Shown: positions 54,215 through 62,851 of the stretch, one piece after another
Position numbering within the stretch: position 1 is the first letter of the stretch
Layout of the letters: every line of letters starts with the position of its first letter
Source: Streptomyces sp. NBC_01689
Lineage (GTDB): Bacteria > Actinomycetota > Actinomycetes > Streptomycetales > Streptomycetaceae
DNA: 64,000 bases
Assembly (NCBI RefSeq): GCF_036250675.1
Contig: NZ_CP109592.1
Location: 4,526,001 to 4,590,000 of the forward strand
Direction: 5' to 3'
The notes under the pieces: generated by a model
Told to the model about the DNA's origin: nothing
Database searches by the model: none
Seen by the model: the letters and a program-made list of their open reading frames with translations, nothing else
Position numbers and translations under genes: made by a program

Positions 54215-55096
54215 ATGGCGACACTTCCGAATCCGCTGCCGAGGCTGGCGGCAGACCCGAGCGGGCACACGCTCGGGCTTGATCTCCCGGCCGGGAGACT
54301 GATCGACGCGACCGGTGATGGCCCGTGGCACGAGCCGTTGCTGTGGCACGCCGACGGACCGGCCGCGCCCGGCGGCTGGGGGACGCTGGAGCCCGCGCGG
54401 CGGACGTCCGGGCTGCTCCCCCTCCTGATCGACGTGAGCGGTGATCAGGGCGGGCCGCAGGACTGGGACCTGCTGCCGGGAGAGGCGTCCTATCCCGGGG
54501 ACCACGACGCCGAGGACGTCCTCGCGGAGTCCTGGGAGGAGTACGCGGCGGAGGAACTCGGCGCGGACGAGGGCGGCCCCGGCACGCCGGCCGTCGTCGA
54601 GCTCTTCGGCGAGCAGCCGACGTACGACGAGACGGTCGCGCCGTTCGGTCTCACCTGGCCAGGTCCGGCGGCCGCGACGATGTTGGAGGCCGACCCCGAC
54701 ACGCGGGCCGCCGAGATCGCCGACTCCCTCGTGACCGGCGGCTCGTGGCTGAAGGAGCCGCGCCTGGCCCTGGTCCCGGCCCGCCGCAGCGCCGACATCC
54801 CGGCGGCGATCGGCTGGTGCGGTCCGCTCAACCACGAGGGCGACGTGGGCCGTCTGTGCGCGGTGCTGCGCTCCTGGGAGGACCGTTTCGGCATACGGGT
54901 GGTCGCCCTCACCCTCGACCAGCTGGTGCTGTCGGTGGCGGCGCCGCCCACCACCCGGGACGCGGCCGAGGCGGTGGCCGCCGAGCACTTCGCGTTCTGC
55001 CCGGACAACATCACCCAGGGCCACCACGAGACACTGCGCGCGTACGCGGAGCACGAGGTGCTCGGCCAGGCGGTGTGGTCCTTCTGGTGGGACTGA
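54215..55096 (+). CDS. DUF4253-domain protein
   Basis: 293 residues from ATG 54215. The C-terminal half has the DUF4253 plan: RLALVPARRSADIPAAIGWCG, LCAVLRSWEDRFGIRVVALTLDQLVLSV, and the ending HEVLGQAVWSFWWD. The N-terminal half is acidic. No signal peptide is present. Function unknown. Probably leaderless. Confidence 0.8.
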   Translation: MATLPNPLPRLAADPSGHTLGLDLPAGRLIDATGDGPWHEPLLWHADGPAAPGGWGTLEPARRTSGLLPLLIDVSGDQGGPQDWDLLPGEASYPGDHDAEDVLAESWEEYAAEELGADEGGPGTPAVVELFGEQPTYDETVAPFGLTWPGPAAATMLEADPDTRAAEIADSLVTGGSWLKEPRLALVPARRSADIPAAIGWCGPLNHEGDVGRLCAVLRSWEDRFGIRVVALTLDQLVLSVAAPPTTRDAAEAVAAEHFAFCPDNITQGHHETLRAYAEHEVLGQAVWSFWWD

Positions 55097-55237
55097 CGCC
55101 TTTTCGGCGCGGCGGGGGGCGGCGGGTGCGGCGGTCCGCGACCGGGCCGGAACCCGGCCGGCCCCCGCGGTCCGTGTCCCGCCCGCCGCGCCGCCGCCGC
55201 CGCCCGCAGGCTCACCGGCCCGCGGGCTCACGGGTGT

Positions 55238-56140
55238 TCACGGCTTGACGGCGGTCGCCCCGTAGACGTTGATGTCGGCGTCCGTGACGTCGTTGATGTC
55301 GCGGTAGCGGACCATCTCGATGTCGTCGAGGGTCGCGAGGAACCCGGGGTCGGCGGCCTCGGGAGCGGGCGCCGATCCGTCCGGCCGCCAGTGGTGCACC
55401 GGCACGACACCCGGCTCGTCCAGTTCCAGCCCGCTCTCCGTGAAGAACCGCTCGACCTCGAACCTGGAGCGCAGCACGAAGGTGAACCCGCGCTCGGTGT
55501 AGGTCCGTTGGACCGCCCGGACGTTCTCCGCGTTCAGGTCCTCGGTGAGGTGGCTGAGCACCACCCGGCTCCCGGACGGCAGCGCCTTCACCAGGTCACG
55601 CACGATCGGATAGGCCTCGTCGTCCTCGATGAAGTGCAGGATCGCCACCAGCACGAGCGCGACCGGCCGATCGAGGTCGAGGGTCTTCGCGGCCTCCTGG
55701 AGTATCCGCGCGGGCTGCTTGAGATCCGCGTCGACGTAGTCGGTCACCCCCGCCGGCCCACTGGTGAGGAGCGCCCGCGCGTGGGCGAGGACCACCGGGT
55801 CGTTGTCCACGTAGACGACCCGCGACGCGGGAGCGATCCGCTGCGCGATCTGGTGCACGTTCTCCCGCGTCGGCAGTCCCGTACCTATGTCCAGGTACTG
55901 GCGGATGCCCTCGTCCCCGGTCAGCGTGGTCACCGCGCGCCGCAGGAAGTCCCGGTTGTGCCGGACGTCGAGGTATCCGCGCGGGTTCGCCGCGAGCGCC
56001 GCGGCGGCCGCGCTCCGGTCGACCGGGTAGTTGTCCTTGCCTCCGAGGAAGACGTCGTAGACGCGGGCCGGGTGCGCCTTGGTGGTGTCGATCCTCCTCC
56101 TCAGCTCGGCGGGGTCCTGGCCGAGAGCATCACCGGGCAT
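55238..56140 (-). CDS. SAM-dependent methyltransferase, DUF574 family
   Basis: 300 residues. The signature N-terminus AHPARVYDVFLGGKDNYPVDR is followed by the SAM-binding motif I QYLDIGTGLPTRENVHQIA and the acidic strand end VVYVDNDPVVLAHAR. This is the large Streptomyces SAM-dependent methyltransferase family; substrates are unknown. It converges with the DUF4253 gene across a highly GC-rich 141-bp gap. Confidence 0.88.
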   Translation of the reverse strand: MPGDALGQDPAELRRRIDTTKAHPARVYDVFLGGKDNYPVDRSAAAAALAANPRGYLDVRHNRDFLRRAVTTLTGDEGIRQYLDIGTGLPTRENVHQIAQRIAPASRVVYVDNDPVVLAHARALLTSGPAGVTDYVDADLKQPARILQEAAKTLDLDRPVALVLVAILHFIEDDEAYPIVRDLVKALPSGSRVVLSHLTEDLNAENVRAVQRTYTERGFTFVLRSRFEVERFFTESGLELDEPGVVPVHHWRPDGSAPAPEAADPGFLATLDDIEMVRYRDINDVTDADINVYGATAVKP

Positions 56141-56254
56141 AAGGCCTCTCCCTGGGGAGTCGCGTCATCGAACGGGCAACAACCTAACTCCTGGGGCGAC
56201 TTGATCGTGCCGGGGACGACGTCACCACCCGCCGCCCGGCGGGAGGCACCGCCC

Positions 56255-57682
56255 CTACCCGGGTGGAGCCGCCGGCTGCCACTCGCTGCCGCCCAGCGGA
56301 TAGTCGTACGCGGGACGCCCCACGCTCCCGCTCGTCCGGAACGGCTTCCCGTGGTCGTCGACCCGCACGGTGCCGCTCCTCGACCCGCTGGACCAGTCCA
56401 GTTCCAGGTACCAGCTCACGTCGTGCGCCTGCGCGTCCGCGAAGACGTAGAACACCTCGGGGTCGGACTCGCTGACCTTGTACGGGAAGTCCCGCTGTCC
56501 GGCCTTGGGGGTGGTCACCGGCCGCCCCGCGTCGAGATCCACTCCGAACGACTTGGTCCCCACACCGCCGCCGCAGCCGACCCCCATCGCGAAGTCGTTC
56601 CAGGCGAGCGGCGCGTTCTTCTCCAGCACCCGCACGTGCAGACCCTTCAGGACGACGGTGGCCTTCCCGGTGCCCTGCACGGTCAGCGCGAGCATCTGCT
56701 CCCCGCCGGCGACCCCGCCGAGCGCGGCGACCCACCGCCGCGCGTCCGCCTCGTTCGGCGGCGGCGGCATCTGCTCGGTCTTCCGGTTCACCAGATAGTG
56801 CTGGCTGCACGGATCTTCCCACTTGTACGGGTCGACGACGACGGTCGGCGCGGTGGCGCCGTCCTCGGCGGCGGCGCTTCCGCCGGCGCCCTGCCCGGTG
56901 GGCGCGTCCGGGTCCACCGGGCCGCCGATCGACGAGGCGGACGCCGCGGGCCCGCCGTGGCGCGAGGCGGTCGGCGACGCCGGCCCCCGCGGCGTGCCGA
57001 CCGTGGTGCCGTCGGCGCGCGGACGCGCGCCGGACGGTATGCCGAGAGCGACGGCGTGCCCCTTCGTGTCGTCCTCGCTCCCGCCGGACCCGAGGTGCAC
57101 GACGAGCGCGGTGGAGGCGACGGCGGCGGCCACGACGGCACCGGCGGCGGCGAGCGCCACCGTCCGCCGGTTCCGCCGCGCCGGGACGCGGTCACCCGTC
57201 TCCGGACCGGCCCCCGGCAGGGAACCGGGCCCGCTCTCCCCGCGGACGTCCGCGACCGTCACCGCGTCCGCGGCCCCGCGGGCCGCAGGCTCACCGCTCC
57301 CGCCCCGGACCGTGCCCCCGTCCCCGCTCTTGTCCGCGCCCCGGTCCTCGCCCGCGCCTCCGTCCCGGCCCGTGTCCCCGTCCTCGCCCCCGTCCGGCGT
57401 TCCGCCCGCTCTTGTCAGGGCCCCGGGGGGCGCGCCCTTCTGCCCGCGCAGCGCGTCCGCGAGGACCCACCGCCGGTGAAGGTCCACCAGTTCCTCCGGG
57501 GTCGCCCTGCACGCCCGCGCGAGCCGCTCCACCGGCGCGTAGTCCGTCGGCACGGCGTCCCCGTTGACGTAGCGGTGCAGCGTGGACGTACTCACGTGCA
57601 ACCGCTTCGCGAGCACCCCGTAACTGAGCCCGGACCGCTCCTTCAACTCCCGAAGCAGCTCCGCGAACTGGTCCCCGGCCAC
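56255..57682 (-). CDS. Membrane-spanning XRE-type regulator
   Basis: 475 residues from GTG 57682. An N-terminal XRE helix-turn-helix (about 4-60: GDQFAELLRELKERSGLSYG, then VLAKRLHVSTSTLHRYVNG), a Gly/Asp-rich linker, one transmembrane helix (about 174-197) and an external domain with two Cys (DPCSQHY, VGCGGGVG). It looks like a one-component sensor that binds DNA while membrane-tethered. GGAGGAACG lies right before the GTG; the ATG 57730 upstream lacks a spaced ribosome binding site. Divergent from the DUF4232 lipoprotein gene, a candidate target. Confidence 0.82.
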   Translation of the reverse strand: MAGDQFAELLRELKERSGLSYGVLAKRLHVSTSTLHRYVNGDAVPTDYAPVERLARACRATPEELVDLHRRWVLADALRGQKGAPPGALTRAGGTPDGGEDGDTGRDGGAGEDRGADKSGDGGTVRGGSGEPAARGAADAVTVADVRGESGPGSLPGAGPETGDRVPARRNRRTVALAAAGAVVAAAVASTALVVHLGSGGSEDDTKGHAVALGIPSGARPRADGTTVGTPRGPASPTASRHGGPAASASSIGGPVDPDAPTGQGAGGSAAAEDGATAPTVVVDPYKWEDPCSQHYLVNRKTEQMPPPPNEADARRWVAALGGVAGGEQMLALTVQGTGKATVVLKGLHVRVLEKNAPLAWNDFAMGVGCGGGVGTKSFGVDLDAGRPVTTPKAGQRDFPYKVSESDPEVFYVFADAQAHDVSWYLELDWSSGSRSGTVRVDDHGKPFRTSGSVGRPAYDYPLGGSEWQPAAPPG

Positions 57683-57892
57683 CGTTCCTCCATCCCCCGC
57701 GTCCCGGCCCGCGTTCCAGGGAGACGACATTCTCCCAGTTCAGACCCCATACGAACGTTCCGGCGTCCCGCATCCCCCGGCAACCGTGGCGGCCGGGACG
57801 GATCACCCCACAAGCTGTGGTCATCCAAGCACGCCGCTCGCCTCGACCGGTCGAGCGGCCTTCCCGGTCCGACACCCACAGGGGGATCACCC

Positions 57893-58621
57893 ATGTCCGC
57901 ACGCACCGTCCGCACCCGTCTGCTCGCCGCCTCGACGGTCGCGCTCGCCGCGCTCGCCCTCACGGCGTGCGACAACGGAAAGGGCGTACGGGACGAGGGA
58001 CCGTCCGCCGCGTCCGAGTCCTCGGCCCGGCCGGGCGGCTCGAAGACGGCCGAGCCTGCGGCCGACAGCGGCACCTCGGCCGGCGGCTCGGCCGCCACTC
58101 CGACGCAGGGCGCCCCGAAGGGCTCCACGGGCGGTTCCTCCGGCGCCACGGGCGGTTCCTCGGGCGGCGGCAAGGCCGCGGGAGGCGGCGCCGGCACCGG
58201 CGGCGGGAGCAGCCGGAACGCCGCCTGCAACGGCTCCAACACCCGGACCACGGCGACCGAGGTCTCCCGCCCCCTCGACCACCTGCTCCTCACCGTCACC
58301 AACACCGGCTCGAAGAACTGCGACCTGACCGGCGACCCGATCGCCCGCTTCGGCGAGGCGCAGTCGGTCCCGCCGGTGGCCGAGGAGACCCACCCGCAGG
58401 CGGTCGTCACCCTCGCCCCGGGCGAGTCCGGCTACGCGGGGGTCCTGCTGTCGGCGGGCGACGGCAGCGGCGGCCACGGCTACACGGCGAAGACCCTGGT
58501 GATCGGCTTCGCCAAGGGCAGCAGCTCGACCCCGGCCCTGCCCGCGAAGGGCGTGCACGTCGACGACAAGCTCACGGTGACGTACTGGCAGCAGAGCCTC
58601 GACGACGCGCTGTCCTACTGA
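57893..58621 (+). CDS. DUF4232-type lipoprotein
   Basis: 242 residues from ATG 57893 (GGGGGA upstream). The lipobox LTAC places the lipid Cys at about residue 26. A Gly/Ser/Ala-rich spacer (about 30-105) leads to a DUF4232-like beta domain: LLLTVTNTGSKNCDLTGDPIARFGEAQ, and VVTLAPGESGYAGVLLSAGD, with the ending KLTVTYWQQ. It probably projects the domain beyond the cell wall. Divergent from the XRE membrane regulator. Confidence 0.8.
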   Translation: MSARTVRTRLLAASTVALAALALTACDNGKGVRDEGPSAASESSARPGGSKTAEPAADSGTSAGGSAATPTQGAPKGSTGGSSGATGGSSGGGKAAGGGAGTGGGSSRNAACNGSNTRTTATEVSRPLDHLLLTVTNTGSKNCDLTGDPIARFGEAQSVPPVAEETHPQAVVTLAPGESGYAGVLLSAGDGSGGHGYTAKTLVIGFAKGSSSTPALPAKGVHVDDKLTVTYWQQSLDDALSY

Positions 58622-58637
58622 GGCTCCGGGACAGCCC

Positions 58638-59630
58638 TCAGCGCAGCGTCCGGGCGACCTCGGTCGCCCAGTACGTGAGGATGTTCCGCGCCCCGGCCCG
58701 CCTGATGCCGGTCAGCGTCTCCAGGATGGCCTTGTCCCGGTCGATCCAGCCCTTCTCGGCCGCCGCCTCGATCATCGAGTACTCGCCGGAGATCTGGTAG
58801 GCGACCACGGGCACGTCGACCGCGTCGGCGACCCGCGCCAGGACGTCCAGGTAGGGGCCGGCCGGCTTCACCATCACCATGTCGGCGCCCTCCTCCAGGT
58901 CGAGGGCGAGCTCCCGCAGGGACTCCCGGAGGTTCGCGGGATCCTGCTGGTACGTCTTGCGGTCGCCCTTGAGCGAGGAGCCGACGGCCTCCCGGAAGGG
59001 TCCGTAGAAGGCCGAGGAGTACTTGGCGGTGTAGGCGAGAACGGCGACGTCCTCCCGGCCGATCTGGTCCAGGGCGTCACGGACGACACCGATCTGCCCG
59101 TCCATCATCCCGCTGGGGCCCACCACATGGGCCCCGGCGTCGGCCTGGACCTGGGCCATCTCGGCGTACCGCTCCAGGGTCGCGTCGTTGTCCACACGCC
59201 CTTCGGCGTCCAGGACTCCGCAGTGCCCGTGGTCGGTGGTCTCGTCGAGACACAGGTCGGACATGACAAGGAGGTCGTCCCCGACCTCGGCGCGCACATC
59301 CCGCAGGGCGACCTGCAGGATCCCGTCCGGGTCGGTTCCGGCCGTCCCCACGGCGTCCTTCTTGGAGTCCTCCGGCACGCCGAAGAGCATGATCCCCGAG
59401 ATCCCGGCCTCCACCGCCTCCAGGGCGGCCTTCCTGAGGCTGTCCCGGGTGTGCTGCACGACCCCGGGCATCGCCGCGATCGGCACCGGCTCGCTCACGC
59501 CCTCGCGCACGAACGCGGGGAGGATGAAGTCCGCGGGGTGCAGCCGGGTCTCGGCGACCATGCGCCGCATCACAGGCGTCGTACGCAGCCGCCGCGGCCG
59601 CGTACCGGGGAAGGATCCGTACTTGGTCAT
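58638..59630 (-). CDS. hemB: Delta-aminolevulinic acid dehydratase (porphobilinogen synthase) HemB
   Basis: 330 residues. It condenses two 5-aminolevulinate molecules to porphobilinogen. Schiff-base lysines are K203 ([11 protein letters not shown]) and K255 ([10 protein letters not shown]). The metal loop reads [17 protein letters not shown]: where zinc enzymes have three Cys, here C127 and C137 remain and the middle one is D129, a mixed site. Start ATG 59630. The repeat array 59697-59966 lies upstream, between hemB and hemD, so hemB may not be co-transcribed with hemACD. Confidence 0.96.
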   Translation of the reverse strand: MTKYGSFPGTRPRRLRTTPVMRRMVAETRLHPADFILPAFVREGVSEPVPIAAMPGVVQHTRDSLRKAALEAVEAGISGIMLFGVPEDSKKDAVGTAGTDPDGILQVALRDVRAEVGDDLLVMSDLCLDETTDHGHCGVLDAEGRVDNDATLERYAEMAQVQADAGAHVVGPSGMMDGQIGVVRDALDQIGREDVAVLAYTAKYSSAFYGPFREAVGSSLKGDRKTYQQDPANLRESLRELALDLEEGADMVMVKPAGPYLDVLARVADAVDVPVVAYQISGEYSMIEAAAEKGWIDRDKAILETLTGIRRAGARNILTYWATEVARTLR

Positions 59631-59696
59631 CCCCCCACGCTACGCCCGCCGCCGCACCCCTTTTGCCGACATCGTGCCGGTGCGCCCGCCGGGCCT

Positions 59697-59966
59697 GACG
59701 AGCGCGGGCGCACCCCTTCAGCCCGTCCGGCGTTTGAGGACGAGCCCTTCGGGCGAAGGCGGGGCCCCGATGAGCACAGGCACGCACCCTCAGCCCGTCC
59801 GGCGCTTCAGGACGAGCCCTACGGGCGAAGACCCGGGGCCTGATGAGCGCAGGCGCACACCCGCAGCCCGTCCGGCGTTTGAGGACGAGCCCTTCGGGCG
59901 AGGGCGGGGGTCCAGGGGGCGCAGCGCCCCTGGCGGGGTCCGGGGCAGAGCCCCGGGGACGGGACG
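59697..59966. repeat. Streptomyces intergenic repeat, copy C (three tandem units)
   Basis: Units begin at 59719, 59791 and 59864 (period 72-73 bp), each with TGA(C/G)GAGC-rich spacer, CAGCCCGTCCGGCG, a GGACGAGCCC segment and a GGGCGAAGG/GGGCGAGGG end. Only the third unit has the long hairpin-forming tail found in copy B. It fills most of the 396-bp gap 59631-60026, in which I see no gene. Confidence 0.88.
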
Positions 59967-60026
59967 GGTAAGGGCGGCGGGGGCGGGAAAACCCCGCCCC
60001 GACCGCCCCACTCACCCGGCAAAGAC

Positions 60027-61736
60027 CTACGTGGCCCGCCGCCTCCGCGCCCCCGGCCGCCGCTCACTGGGCCGCGTCACCGGATCCCCCGCCTCCGCCG
60101 CGGCGGCCCGCCGCCGCATGCCGAAGTCCGCCAGCGCCTCCGCCAGCTTGTGCACCGACGGCTCCGGGGCCATGACGTCGACCCGCAGCCCGTGCTCCTC
60201 CGCCGTCTTGGCGGTGGCGGGACCGATGCACGCGATCACCGTCACGTTGTGCGGCTTGCCGGCGATACCGACCAGGTTCCGCACCGTCGACGAGGACGTG
60301 AACAGCACGGCGTCGAAGCCGCCGCCCTTGATCGCCTCACGGGTCTCCGCCGGCGGCGGCGACGCCCGCACGGTCCGGTAGGCCGTGACGTCGTCGACCT
60401 CCCAGCCCAGCTCGATGAGCCCCGCGACCAGCGTCTCGGTGGCGATGTCCGCCCGCGGCAGGAACACCCGGTCGATCGGGTCGAACACCGGGTCGTACGG
60501 CGGCCAGTCGTCCAGCAGGCCGGCCGCGGACTGCTCACCGCTCGGCACCAGATCCGGCTTCACGCCGAAGGCGACCAGCGCCCTCGCCGTCTGTTCGCCC
60601 ACCGCCGCGACCTTGATCCCCGCGAAGGCGCGCGCGTCGAGCCCGTACTCCTCGAACTTCTCCCGTACCGCCTTCACCGCGTTGACCGACGTGAAGGCGA
60701 TCCACTCGTACCGTCCGGTGACGAGCCCCTTGACCGCGCGTTCCATCTGCTGCGGCGTACGCGGCGGCTCGACGGCGATGGTGGGCACCTCGTGCGGCAC
60801 GGCGCCGTACGAACGCAGCTGGTCGGAGAGCGAGGCCGCCTGCTCCTTCGTGCGCGGCACGAGCACCTTCCAGCCGAACAGCGGCTTGGACTCGAACCAC
60901 GACAACTGGTCGCGCTGGGCGGCGGCGGAACGCTCGCCGACCACGGCTATCACCGGCCGGCCGCCGTCCGGGGACGGCAGCACCTTGGCCTGCTTCAGGG
61001 TCTGCGCGATGGTCCCGAGCGTGGCCGACCAGGTCCGCTGCCGCGTGGTCGTACCCGCGACCGTCACGGACATCGGGGTGTCCGGCTTGCGTCCGGAGGA
61101 GACGAGCTCCCCCGCGGCCGCGGCCACCGAGTCGAGCGTCGCCGACACGACGACGGTGCCGTCCGACGCACCGACCTCGGTCCAGCACCGGTCGGAGGCC
61201 GTCCGCGCGTCGACGAACCGCACGTCCGCGCCCTGCGCGTCCCGCAGCGGCACACCGGCGTAGGCGGGCACGCCCACGGCCGCGGCGACGCCGGGCACGA
61301 CCTCGAACGGCACGCCCGCGGCGGCGCAGGCCAGCATCTCCTCGGCGGCGTACGTGTCGAGCCCGGGGTCCCCGGACACCGCACGCACGACCCGCTTGCC
61401 GCCCCGCGCGGCCTCCATGACAAGATTGGCGGCGTCCCTCGACGCGGGGTCACCTTCGGCTGCTGACACGGCGTCAACAACCGCTGAGGGGGACGCGTTT
61501 GTGCCCGGGTACGGACCGGCGGACGTGCCGAAAGCCGTGTCCGTGTTCAGCACCGCGACGTTCTGCCTGGCGTGCGTACGCACGACGTCGAGCACCTCGT
61601 GCCCGGCGACGAGGACGTCCGCGATCGCCAGCGCCTCGACGGCGCGCAGGGTCAGTAGTCCCGGATCTCCGGGTCCGGCACCGAGGAAGGTGACGTGCCC
61701 GTGTTCGGGACCGGCGGGAAGGTTGGTGGGGCTCAA
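60027..61736 (-). CDS. hemD: Uroporphyrinogen-III C-methyltransferase / synthase fusion (CobA-HemD)
   Basis: 569 residues, bifunctional. The N-terminal SAM-dependent methyltransferase domain (about 10-245) has GAGPGDPGLLTLRAVEAL and VVPGVAAAVGVPAYAGVPL; the C-terminal uroporphyrinogen-III synthase domain (about 265-530) has LVPRTKEQAASLSDQL, WIAFTSVNAVKAV and LFTSSSTVRNLV. It closes hydroxymethylbilane to uroporphyrinogen III and can divert it to precorrin-2. Start TTG 61736, overlapping the hemC stop (TTGA). The Arg-rich tail is short and low-complexity. Confidence 0.93.
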   Translation of the reverse strand: MSPTNLPAGPEHGHVTFLGAGPGDPGLLTLRAVEALAIADVLVAGHEVLDVVRTHARQNVAVLNTDTAFGTSAGPYPGTNASPSAVVDAVSAAEGDPASRDAANLVMEAARGGKRVVRAVSGDPGLDTYAAEEMLACAAAGVPFEVVPGVAAAVGVPAYAGVPLRDAQGADVRFVDARTASDRCWTEVGASDGTVVVSATLDSVAAAAGELVSSGRKPDTPMSVTVAGTTTRQRTWSATLGTIAQTLKQAKVLPSPDGGRPVIAVVGERSAAAQRDQLSWFESKPLFGWKVLVPRTKEQAASLSDQLRSYGAVPHEVPTIAVEPPRTPQQMERAVKGLVTGRYEWIAFTSVNAVKAVREKFEEYGLDARAFAGIKVAAVGEQTARALVAFGVKPDLVPSGEQSAAGLLDDWPPYDPVFDPIDRVFLPRADIATETLVAGLIELGWEVDDVTAYRTVRASPPPAETREAIKGGGFDAVLFTSSSTVRNLVGIAGKPHNVTVIACIGPATAKTAEEHGLRVDVMAPEPSVHKLAEALADFGMRRRAAAAEAGDPVTRPSERRPGARRRRAT

Positions 61737-62851
61737 TGTGCTCGCTCCCCCATCAGACCGGCCGCGCCCTTGGCGAGCATCTCGGCGGCGAGTTCACGGC
61801 CGAGCTCCCTCGCGCGGTCGTGCGTCTCGGGCACGGGACCGGTGGTGGACAACTGCACCAGCGTCGAGCCGTCGGTCGTGCCGACGACGCCGCGCAGGCG
61901 CATTTCCTTGACAATCTGCGCGTCCGCCACGGGGCTCCCCGCCGCTCGACCGGGGTCGAGAGCGCGGGGGAAGTCGGCGAGCGCGCCCACGGGTGCGCTG
62001 CAGCCTGCCTCCAGGGCGGCGAGCAGGGACCGCTCGGCGGTCACGGCGACCCGGGTGAACGGGTCGTCGAGCGCTCCGAGCGCGGCGGCGAGGTCCGCGT
62101 CGTCCGCGGCGCACTCGATCGCCAGGGCCCCCTGGCCGGGGGCGGGCAAAACGGTGTCGACGGACAGGAAGTCCGTCACGTCCCTCAGCCGCCCCAGGCG
62201 GCTGAGGCCGGCGGCGGCCAGCACGACGGCGTCGAGCTTCCCGTCGCGCACGTACCCGATGCGGGTGTCCACGTTCCCCCGGATCGCGACCGTCTCGATC
62301 GTCATCCCGTGGTCACGTGCGTACGCGTTCAGCTGGGCCATCCGGCGCGGCGACCCCGTACCGACCCGTGCGCCCTCCGGCAGCCGCGGGAACGTCAGAC
62401 CGTCGCGGGCGACGAGCACGTCACGCGCGTCCTCCCGCGCCGGCACGGCGGCCAGGACCAGCCCGTCGGGCTGCGTGGTCGGCAGGTCCTTGAGCGAGTG
62501 CACGGCGAAGTCGACCTCGCCGCGCAGCAGCGCCTCGCGCAGCGCGGCGACGAACACACCGGTGCCGCCGATCTGCGCGAGGTCCTCACGGGAGACGTCG
62601 CCGTACGTCGTGATCTCCACGAGTTCGACGGGCCGTCCGGTCACCTTGCTCACTGCGTCCGCCACCTGTGCGGACTGGGCCATGGCGAGTTTGCTGCGCC
62701 TGGTCCCCAGCCTCAGTGCCCCTTGCTCCGGCTCAGCCCTTCGGGGCGATGCGTCCGGCGTCGGAAGTCCGGCGGTGCCGAGCCCATCGGGCCCGCGCAC
62801 GTTCGTACTCTCGCCGCCGGTGCGCCCTTGAGGCTCACGCGGCTCACTCAT
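61733..62851 (-). CDS. hemC: Hydroxymethylbilane synthase HemC
   Basis: 372 residues. It polymerises four porphobilinogens. The dipyrromethane cofactor Cys is in LEAGCSAPVGALAD. Also RLGTRRSKLAMAQSAQVADAV, VHSLKDLPTTQPDGL and RIGTGSPRR-type RVGTGSPRRMAQL. A 45-residue low-complexity N-terminal extension precedes the family start. The ATG overlaps the hemA stop by 4 bp, and hemD overlaps its own end, so hemACD are coupled. Confidence 0.95.
   Translation of the reverse strand: MSEPREPQGRTGGESTNVRGPDGLGTAGLPTPDASPRRAEPEQGALRLGTRRSKLAMAQSAQVADAVSKVTGRPVELVEITTYGDVSREDLAQIGGTGVFVAALREALLRGEVDFAVHSLKDLPTTQPDGLVLAAVPAREDARDVLVARDGLTFPRLPEGARVGTGSPRRMAQLNAYARDHGMTIETVAIRGNVDTRIGYVRDGKLDAVVLAAAGLSRLGRLRDVTDFLSVDTVLPAPGQGALAIECAADDADLAAALGALDDPFTRVAVTAERSLLAALEAGCSAPVGALADFPRALDPGRAAGSPVADAQIVKEMRLRGVVGTTDGSTLVQLSTTGPVPETHDRARELGRELAAEMLAKGAAGLMGERAH

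Noticed and set aside
59697..59966. CRISPR-like array of 72-bp units
   Set aside because: The whole unit repeats without variable spacers and the same element occurs elsewhere as a single copy.
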